Assembly (NCBI GenBank): GCA_947441105.1 | Contig: CANESN010000073.1 | Span: forward strand, 1 to 5,083 | DNA length: 5,083 nt | Direction: 5' to 3' | DNA from: Micrococcales bacterium | GTDB taxonomy: Bacteria > Actinomycetota > Actinomycetes > Actinomycetales > Microbacteriaceae | The notes under the pieces: generated by a model | Seen by the model: the letters and a program-made list of their open reading frames with translations, nothing else | What the model was told of the DNA's origin: nothing | Databases searched by the model: none | Translations under genes and position numbers: made by a program | Shown here: positions 1 to 5,083 of the stretch, piece after piece | Layout of the letters: each line of letters starts with the position of its first letter | Position numbering within the stretch: position 1 is the stretch's first letter

Positions 1-756
1 GCTATAGAGCCCAGGGTTTAAGCCGGCTGTGACAATCTCTTTGCCTGATTGATCAATTAGGAAGCTATCGCCATCAAAAACGAGCTCGTCTTGCCCGCCG
101 GCTAGATTCACGTAGGCGAGGCTGATGCCTTGAGCAAACGACTTTGCTGCAGCTCTGCGCTGTGCGCTCTTTTCGCGAGTGTATGGAGATCCATTTGGCA
201 CGATTATCAGCTCGACACCGATTGCTTTTAACTTTTCCCCTCGAGTTGAGTCCTCATCCCAAATGTCCTCGCAAATCGCAATAGCACACTTGGTTCCCGC
301 GACATCAAAAATCAGCTCACTGCTGCCAGGGACGAAGTTTCTCCAGTCATCGAACACGTCGTAGTTGGGAAGTCTTTGCTTGTCGTAGCGCCCAATCAGC
401 TTGCCCTCGCTAAATACAGAGGCGCTGTTGGTGGCGATGGCATCAGACGACTGTATTCCTGGGCGTCCTGCTGCACTCAGCGCTGCGTGACCAAGCACAA
501 TCGTGAGTGCAGGAAAGGCAGCCGATTTGGCAATTAAGTCCTCAAGAGTCCGTTCTCCAGTCTCGATGACATCCTTGCGGTAGCTGAGGTCTCCTAGCGG
601 GTAGCCATTAAGTGCCAGCTCACCAAAAACGATTAGGTCAAGCCCCTCGGAGTGCGCTTGAGCCATCATGCTGTGGATCACAGCAGCGTTGTTTTCGTAG
701 TCTCCTACGACTGGGTTTGTCTGCGCTAAACCCACTTTTATTTCTGGCACAGCCAC
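1..756 (-). CDS. nadE: Glutamine-dependent NAD+ synthase, N-terminal part (cut by left window edge)
   Basis: This gene encodes the cytosolic enzyme for the last step of NAD+ synthesis: deamido-NAD+ plus glutamine and ATP give NAD+. Only the first 252 codons are in the window. They cover most of the nitrilase-fold glutaminase domain, which releases ammonia from glutamine for the synthetase domain that must lie beyond the left edge. The glutaminase triad is visible: Glu46 in GELALNGYPLGDL, Lys126 in YDKQRLPNYDVFD and Cys162 in AICEDIWD. The segment NLAGGQDELVFDGDS (about 217-231) is characteristic of NadE and argues against a stand-alone nitrilase. The start is GTG at 756 or GTG at 750. An AGG at 762-760 suits the 750 start better (9-nt spacing), and an in-frame stop lies upstream at 843-841. 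The gene diverges from glnA2. I am sure of the family; the exact start is uncertain. Confidence 0.93.
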   Translation of the reverse strand, partial: MAVPEIKVGLAQTNPVVGDYENNAAVIHSMMAQAHSEGLDLIVFGELALNGYPLGDLSYRKDVIETGERTLEDLIAKSAAFPALTIVLGHAALSAAGRPGIQSSDAIATNSASVFSEGKLIGRYDKQRLPNYDVFDDWRNFVPGSSELIFDVAGTKCAIAICEDIWDEDSTRGEKLKAIGVELIIVPNGSPYTREKSAQRRAAAKSFAQGISLAYVNLAGGQDELVFDGDSFLIDQSGKEIVTAGLNPGLYS

Positions 757-785
757 TAGCCTATTAGCTAGTAGCAGGAGGTCTA
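757..785. promoter_or_regulatory. 29-bp divergent intergenic region between nadE and glnA2
   Basis: This is the only non-coding DNA between two divergently read genes, so promoter elements for at least one of them must overlap coding sequence. It contains a 14-bp near-palindrome at 761-774 (CTATTAGCTAGTAG, one mismatched pair) followed by the glnA2 ribosome binding site. A candidate minus-strand promoter for nadE pairs TTGTCC (793-788, inside glnA2) with TAGCTA (770-765) at 17-bp spacing. That would start transcription almost at the nadE start codon, but the -10 match is poor. I found no convincing -35/-10 pair for glnA2. Regulatory function is inferred from position and symmetry only. Confidence 0.35.
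776..781 (+). promoter_or_regulatory. Ribosome binding site of glnA2
   Basis: A full AGGAGG Shine-Dalgarno sequence ends 4 nt before the ATG at 786. The match is perfect and the spacing slightly short. It fixes the GlnA2 start at 786, which also agrees with the expected N-terminus of the family (MDKQQEFVLRTIEERGVKF). Confidence 0.85.
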
Positions 786-2126
786 ATGGACAAGCAGCAA
801 GAGTTCGTACTTCGCACCATTGAAGAGCGTGGCGTGAAGTTCATCCGACTATGGTTTACCGACGTCGCCGGCACCCTAAAGTCGGTCGCCGTGGCACCTG
901 CCGAAATCGAGGGAGCCTTCGCCGAGGGCATCGGTTTCGATGGTTCAGCCATCGAGGGACTAGCCAGAACAAGCGAAGCTGACATGTTGGCTATGCCAGA
1001 CCCATCAACCTTCCAGATCTTGCCTTGGCGCGGAACCGTAGATCCAGCAGCTCGCATGTTTTGTGATGTCGCAACCCCAGACGGCAAGCCGGCAGCGGCG
1101 GACCCAAGAAACGTATTGCGCCGTGCCTTGGACAAGGCCGCAAAAATGGGCTTTAGCTTCTACGTCCACCCTGAGATTGAGTTTTACCTTCTAAAGAGCC
1201 CAGAGCTTGGCGAGAACGGTCAACCAGTCCCGGTTGACACCGCAGGCTACTTTGACAATGTTCCAGGTGGCACCGCCCACGACTTCCGTCGTCGCGCTGT
1301 GACGATGCTGGAGCAACTGGGAATCTCAGTCGAATTCAGCCACCACGAGGGTGGTCCCGGACAGAACGAAATTGATCTTCGTTATGCCGATGCGCTTTCG
1401 ATGGCGGACAACATCATGACCTTTAGAACGGTCGTGAAAGAGGTTGCTATCGAGCAGGGTGTCTACGCGACATTTATGCCAAAGCCATTTACTAACCACC
1501 CGGGTTCCGGCATGCACACTCACTTCTCGCTGTTTGAGGGCGATCGCAACGCGTTTTTCGACCCGGCTGCCAAGTATCACCTGAGCAACGTTGCACGTCA
1601 GTTCATTGCTGGCATCCTCCGTCACGCTCCGGAATTGACTTTGGTCACCAACCAGTACGTGAACAGCTACAAGCGCCTGTGGGGCGGGGGAGAGGCTCCT
1701 AGCTATGTCAGCTGGGGTCACAACAACCGTTCCGCTCTGATTCGCGTTCCACTTCACAAACCTGAGAAGAGTCAGAGCACGCGCATCGAGTATCGCGCAA
1801 TGGATTCCGCCGCTAACCCATACCTTGCCTACGCACTGCTACTTTCAGCGGGCTTGAAGGGCATCGAGGAGGGCTATGAGCTGGCTGCTGAGACTGAGGA
1901 TGATGTCTGGTCGCTCAGTGACATGGAACGCCGCGCTATGGGAATTGAAGCGTTGCCACAATCACTTGATCACGCAATTAGAAAGTTGGAGTCATCTGAG
2001 CTCGCTGCAGAGGTCTTGGGCGAATCGGTTTTCAGCTACGTGCTTGCCAACAAGCGAAACGAATGGGCGCAGTACCGCTCTCAGGTGACCCTATTCGAAC
2101 TTGAGCAAAACCTCCGCACGCTCTAG
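786..2126 (+). CDS. glnA2: Type I glutamine synthetase, actinobacterial GlnA2 class
   Basis: The 446-residue protein is a complete cytosolic class I glutamine synthetase, normally a dodecamer, that makes glutamine from glutamate, ammonium and ATP. The N-terminal beta-grasp domain spans about 15-100 and includes FDGSAIEG (51-58). The catalytic domain follows. Metal and substrate residues are visible: Glu130 and Glu132 (PEIEF), Glu188 (HHEGG), Glu195 (QNEID), His244 in GSGMHTH, Glu303 in GGEAP and Glu335 in TRIEYR. Arg61 aligns with the Bacillus subtilis feedback-control residue Arg62. The enterobacterial adenylylation tyrosine (NLYDL) is replaced by Trp375 (DVWSL), so GlnE should not modify this enzyme. 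The ammonium-site serine (Salmonella Ser53) is Ala55. I believe this is typical of GlnA2, and some actinobacterial GlnA-like enzymes are reported to use polyamines rather than ammonium, so the substrate is not certain. The stop codon abuts glnE, which implies an operon. Confidence 0.95.
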   Translation: MDKQQEFVLRTIEERGVKFIRLWFTDVAGTLKSVAVAPAEIEGAFAEGIGFDGSAIEGLARTSEADMLAMPDPSTFQILPWRGTVDPAARMFCDVATPDGKPAAADPRNVLRRALDKAAKMGFSFYVHPEIEFYLLKSPELGENGQPVPVDTAGYFDNVPGGTAHDFRRRAVTMLEQLGISVEFSHHEGGPGQNEIDLRYADALSMADNIMTFRTVVKEVAIEQGVYATFMPKPFTNHPGSGMHTHFSLFEGDRNAFFDPAAKYHLSNVARQFIAGILRHAPELTLVTNQYVNSYKRLWGGGEAPSYVSWGHNNRSALIRVPLHKPEKSQSTRIEYRAMDSAANPYLAYALLLSAGLKGIEEGYELAAETEDDVWSLSDMERRAMGIEALPQSLDHAIRKLESSELAAEVLGESVFSYVLANKRNEWAQYRSQVTLFELEQNLRTL

Positions 2127-5012
2127 ATGGTGGATTCCAGAAGCTCATCGCTTAGCGAGTTAGCTCGTCTGGGCTTTGAAGCGCTGAGCGAAACCGTGCC
2201 GAAACTTGAGCAGCTGGTAAGACTGGTTGGTGATCGAGGCCACGCAGCGCTTGCGGCGATCTCGGCTAGCTCTTCTCCGGATCGTGCCTTAGATTCGCTA
2301 ATTCGGCTGGCAGAAATAGAACCAAAAGGTTTATCTAAGATTTTGGCAAAGCACGACCAGGCAGAACGTCTTTGCAGGGTGGTAGCCGCTAGCAATGGAC
2401 TGTCTGACTTTCTCTTTCGGCACCCGCAGTTGCTGTCACTTTTTGCATCCCCAGCTCGCATACCTACCCCTGAGCAGCTTCTTAAGCTTGACGACTCATC
2501 TCAAGATGCTTTGAAGATCTCCTATTCGACCCAGCTTGTAAGGATCACAGATTTCGACCTCGGTCACTCGGACTACAAGGCTCCGATCCAAGCAGTAACT
2601 TCGGCGCTGAGCGACTTAGCCGCGGGAGCGCTGGAGGCAGCGTTGAAGATTGCGCGCCGCGAAACAGTTGAAGAGGCTCGCTATTCAGCAGAAGAGATTC
2701 AAGCTACCGAGTTAGCCGTCATCGCAATGGGTAAGTGTGGAGCCAGAGAGCTCAACTATGTCTCGGATGTCGATGTGATTTACGTGGTTGCTGGCGAGGG
2801 TGAGAACGTCATTGAGATTGGCACGCGCCTGGCCACCAAGCTCGCTCGAATCATCTCGGAACCAAGTCTCGAACCCGGACTATGGGAAGTGGACCCAAAC
2901 CTCAGGCCGGAGGGAAAGTCTGGAGCTTTAGTGCGCCGACTCGAAGCTCACTTGGGCTACTACCAAAAGTGGGCCGAGGACTGGGAGTTCCAGGCACTGC
3001 TCAAGGCTCGTTTCGTAGCTGGAAGCGAAACCTTAGGAAGGCAATACGAGCAGGCAATTAGACCCTTGGTATGGGGGCGCACTGATCGCGCTGGAATCGT
3101 TGAAAATGCTCGCAACATGCGCAAGCGAGTCCTTGATTTGATTCCGGCTGGTGAAAAGGATCGTGAGATAAAGCTCGGTCGAGGTGGGCTTAGAGATGTC
3201 GAATTCACGGCTCAGTTACTGCAGCTAGTTCACGGCGTCACAGACGAATCAATTCGAGTTCCGGACACCTTGTCAGCTGTTAGAGCACTAAGTGAAGCGG
3301 GCTTGATCGGCAGAGACGATGCCGGGGTTTTCACCAGTCACTACCAAACACTTAGAGCCATCGAGCACCGAGTCCAGCTTTCTAAACTCCGTCGAGACCA
3401 CCTAATCCCAGTCGATGATTCAGAACGCCGGCGAATCGCAAGGGGCATGGGACTCACCACGGCAAGCCTTGAGGAACTCTGGAGCAGGGTTCGTGGCGAA
3501 GTTGCTGCGCTGCATGACAGTGTCTTCTACCGGCCGCTGTTGACTGCTATGGCCAGCCTGAGCCCGAATGATGTCCAGCTAACGGACGAGGAAGTGCTTG
3601 ATCGTCTAAGCGCCCTAGGTTTCAGCGATGCCAAGGGCGCTGTTTCTCACATCGCCGCTCTTACCTCAGGGGTATCCCGCAGAGCGGTTATCCAGCGGAC
3701 ACTGCTTCCGGTGTTGTTACGGTGGATGGCCGAGGGGATAGACCCTGACAGGGCCTTGATTTCCTTTAGAAGACTGAGTGAGAGCCTTGGTGAGACTCAC
3801 TGGTTCCTCAAGATGCTCCGGGATTCCTCGGGCGCTGCAGAACGGTTGATGCGCGTGCTTTCATCTTCGGCATTTATCGCACGACTGCTCGAGCACATTA
3901 CAGATTCGTCAGTTTGGTTCAGCGATGAAGATTCCCTCATGCCACTCGAGAGGGGAGTCATTGTCGATGAGATGTCGGCGATTATTGAGCGCTCGACTGA
4001 CACTGAGCAGTGTGCAGAAGCCCTGAGGCAGGTGAGACGGCGAGAGATTCTTCGTATTGCGAGTTCTGCAGTCTTGGGAGCGACAACGATGACTCAGATT
4101 TCCGAAGGACTAACCGCCATTACTGACGCCTACGTTATTTCAATGGTGGAACTTGCCAAGCAAGCTGCTGGCTCAGATATTTACTTCGGAGTGGTCGCAA
4201 TGGGCCGCTGGGGTGGCATGGAACTGGGATTCGGTTCAGATGCTGACGGCATGCTGGTGTATAAATCCGACCGGCTAACGGCCCAGGCTGAAGCAGAGAA
4301 AGTGTCTTCGCTACTACTTTCGCTATCTAAGGATTTGCTGCTGGAATTTGAACTTGATTTAGACCTAAGGCCCGAGGGTAAAAACGGCCCAAGAGTTCGT
4401 TCTATAGCGGGCTATGCCGGCTACTACGAGCGCTGGGCTGACGCTTGGGAGTTCCAAGCGCTCTTGCGAGCAAGAGTTCTAGTTGGCTCGACAGAACTCC
4501 AGGAGGAGTTCACGACTCTGATAAACCCCTACCGCTACCCCAAGGACATCTCCAAGGCAAACCTGATTGAGATTCGTCGAATAAAGGCCCGCGTCGAGAC
4601 CGAAAGGCTGCCGCAGGGGGCAGACCCGGCTAGACATCTAAAACTTGGTAGGGGCTCCATCTCAGATGTCGAGTGGTTGGTGCAGATTTGGCAACTGCAG
4701 CACGCAGACAAGGTCCCAGCATTGCAAACAACCTCGACCTCCGAAGCGCTCGAGGCACTAAGAGCCCAAGGGTTGATTCCGGCTGATGACATTCAGCGCT
4801 TAGCCGCAGGTTGGCTAATTGCTTCAAGATGTCGCAGTGCTGAGGTTTTGGCGAGCGATAAGCGGACTGACCAGTTACCTAACGATCTTCGCCAGCTCGA
4901 TGCCATGGCAAGAATTCTCGAATACCAGCCGGGGGATTCCCAATTACTTGAAGAGAACTACCTTTCAATTACGCGCAAGGCTAGAACTGCGTTCGAAAAG
5001 CATTTCGCTTAA
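2127..5012 (+). CDS. glnE: Bifunctional glutamine synthetase adenylyltransferase / adenylyl-removing enzyme
   Basis: The 961-residue protein is a full-length GlnE (E. coli about 946, M. tuberculosis about 994). It adenylylates glutamine synthetase when nitrogen is plentiful and removes AMP when it is scarce, under PII control in studied species. It is an internal duplication of two nucleotidyltransferase halves. In the N-terminal (removing) half, GKCGARELN leads to Asp214 and Asp216 (SDVD), then Asp256 before LRPEGKSG, GYYQKWAEDWEFQALL (277-292) and KLGRGGLRDVEF (349-360). In the C-terminal (transferase) half, GRWGGMELG leads to Asp705 and Asp707 (SDAD), then Asp744 before LRPEGKNG, GYYERWADAWEFQALL (765-780) and KLGRGSISDVEW (839-850). 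All expected acidic residues are present, so both activities should be intact. The ATG directly follows the glnA2 stop and has no clear ribosome binding site, suggesting translational coupling. A GTG at 2130 is an alternative start. The likely substrate is the convergent GlnA1. Confidence 0.97.
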   Translation: MVDSRSSSLSELARLGFEALSETVPKLEQLVRLVGDRGHAALAAISASSSPDRALDSLIRLAEIEPKGLSKILAKHDQAERLCRVVAASNGLSDFLFRHPQLLSLFASPARIPTPEQLLKLDDSSQDALKISYSTQLVRITDFDLGHSDYKAPIQAVTSALSDLAAGALEAALKIARRETVEEARYSAEEIQATELAVIAMGKCGARELNYVSDVDVIYVVAGEGENVIEIGTRLATKLARIISEPSLEPGLWEVDPNLRPEGKSGALVRRLEAHLGYYQKWAEDWEFQALLKARFVAGSETLGRQYEQAIRPLVWGRTDRAGIVENARNMRKRVLDLIPAGEKDREIKLGRGGLRDVEFTAQLLQLVHGVTDESIRVPDTLSAVRALSEAGLIGRDDAGVFTSHYQTLRAIEHRVQLSKLRRDHLIPVDDSERRRIARGMGLTTASLEELWSRVRGEVAALHDSVFYRPLLTAMASLSPNDVQLTDEEVLDRLSALGFSDAKGAVSHIAALTSGVSRRAVIQRTLLPVLLRWMAEGIDPDRALISFRRLSESLGETHWFLKMLRDSSGAAERLMRVLSSSAFIARLLEHITDSSVWFSDEDSLMPLERGVIVDEMSAIIERSTDTEQCAEALRQVRRREILRIASSAVLGATTMTQISEGLTAITDAYVISMVELAKQAAGSDIYFGVVAMGRWGGMELGFGSDADGMLVYKSDRLTAQAEAEKVSSLLLSLSKDLLLEFELDLDLRPEGKNGPRVRSIAGYAGYYERWADAWEFQALLRARVLVGSTELQEEFTTLINPYRYPKDISKANLIEIRRIKARVETERLPQGADPARHLKLGRGSISDVEWLVQIWQLQHADKVPALQTTSTSEALEALRAQGLIPADDIQRLAAGWLIASRCRSAEVLASDKRTDQLPNDLRQLDAMARILEYQPGDSQLLEENYLSITRKARTAFEKHFA

Positions 5013-5014
5013 AC

Positions 5015-5048
5015 GAAAACAGGCGAACCCGAAGGCCCGCCTGTTTTC
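5015..5048. terminator. Bidirectional intrinsic terminator between glnE and glnA1
   Basis: A perfect 11-bp inverted repeat (GAAAACAGGCG at 5015-5025 and CGCCTGTTTTC at 5038-5048) begins 2 nt after the glnE stop and ends 11 nt before the stop of the convergent gene. Each arm gives an A-tract before and a U-tract within and after the stem, so it can terminate both transcripts. In the minus-strand RNA the 12-nt loop closes further: two C-G pairs cap a UUCG tetraloop and two G-U wobbles join them to the main stem, giving a continuous 15-bp hairpin. In the plus-strand RNA those wobbles are A/C mismatches, so the hairpin is interrupted. Confidence 0.9.
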
Positions 5049-5059
5049 AATTTGGCTTA

Positions 5060-5083
5060 CTAGACGCCGTAGTAAAGCTCGAA
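5060..5083 (-). CDS. glnA: Last codons of a convergent glutamine synthetase, probably GlnA1 (cut by right window edge)
   Basis: Read on the minus strand, the last 24 bases give F-E-L-Y-Y-G-V followed by TAG. This matches the conserved C-terminus of class I-beta glutamine synthetases (E. coli ends FELYYSV). Both the frame and the stop position are those of a gene converging on glnE. The call is strengthened by context: in M. tuberculosis glnA1 lies tail to tail with glnE and glnA2. Only seven residues are seen, so the identification rests on this short match plus gene order. If correct, the gene encodes the main biosynthetic glutamine synthetase, and the expected target of GlnE. The shared hairpin at 5015-5048 would end its transcript. 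Confidence 0.8.
   Translation of the reverse strand, partial: FELYYGV

Noticed and set aside
179..364. 61-codon plus-strand open frame at the left
   Set aside because: It is antisense to the nadE glutaminase domain, which carries a complete catalytic triad in the other strand.
757..785. Possible riboswitch or leader RNA upstream of glnA2
   Set aside because: The gap is only 29 bp, too short for a structured leader unless the transcript begins inside nadE, and the palindrome has no loop so it would not fold as a hairpin.
764..1135. 123-codon minus-strand open frame opposite the start of glnA2
   Set aside because: It lies wholly antisense to a certain gene apart from its tail, its composition is Ser/Ala/Pro-rich as expected of a shadow frame, and it shows no recognisable domain.
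1326..1757. 143-codon minus-strand open frame inside glnA2
   Set aside because: It is antisense to the most conserved part of the glutamine synthetase catalytic domain, with no ribosome binding site or family resemblance seen.
2123..2461. 112-codon minus-strand open frame opposite the start of glnE
   Set aside because: It is a shadow of the GlnE N-terminus, rich in Ser/Arg/Ala, without any motif.
2952..4500. Similar segments about 1.46 kb apart in glnE (GYYQKW...WEFQALL and GYYERW...WEFQALL), seen as a possible recent DNA duplication
   Set aside because: The similarity is the ancient duplication of the two GlnE nucleotidyltransferase halves; codons differ widely and all GlnE proteins share it.

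Overview
The window is an ordinary but tidy nitrogen-metabolism locus from an actinobacterium. It contains, left to right: the 5' part of a glutamine-dependent NAD+ synthase gene (nadE, minus strand, 1-756, cut by the left edge); a complete type I glutamine synthetase gene of the actinobacterial GlnA2 class (plus strand, 786-2126); a complete gene for the bifunctional glutamine synthetase adenylyltransferase/adenylyl-removing enzyme GlnE (plus strand, 2127-5012); a hairpin terminator (5015-5048); and the last seven codons of a convergent gene on the minus strand (5060-5083). That last gene is almost certainly the main glutamine synthetase, GlnA1.

The order glnA2 > glnE > < glnA1 is the one I recall for Mycobacterium tuberculosis (Rv2222c, Rv2221c, Rv2220). 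GlnA2 also looks actinobacterial: it is 446 residues long and has the HNNRSALIR and NVW/DVW-type C-terminal features. Base composition is only moderately GC-rich and many A/T-ending codons are used. This argues against a high-GC streptomycete or mycobacterium and suggests a small-genome actinobacterium, for example a freshwater or marine Microbacteriaceae. That placement is inference and has not been tested by any search.

Functionally the genes centre on glutamine. GlnA2 makes glutamine, or possibly ligates glutamate to another amine. GlnE switches a glutamine synthetase on and off by adenylylation; GlnA2 lacks the target tyrosine, so the likely target is the convergent GlnA1. NadE consumes glutamine as its nitrogen donor. 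glnA2 and glnE abut exactly (TAG-ATG) and are probably co-transcribed. nadE and glnA2 are divergent with only 29 bp between their starts. This gap holds the glnA2 ribosome binding site and a 14-bp near-palindrome that could be an operator. The hairpin between glnE and glnA1 serves both directions and folds better in the glnA1 transcript.

I see no mobile element, CRISPR array, RNA gene or sign of horizontal transfer, and no new system. The points that deserve a second look are the substrate and regulation of GlnA2, the compact divergent control region and the shared terminator.
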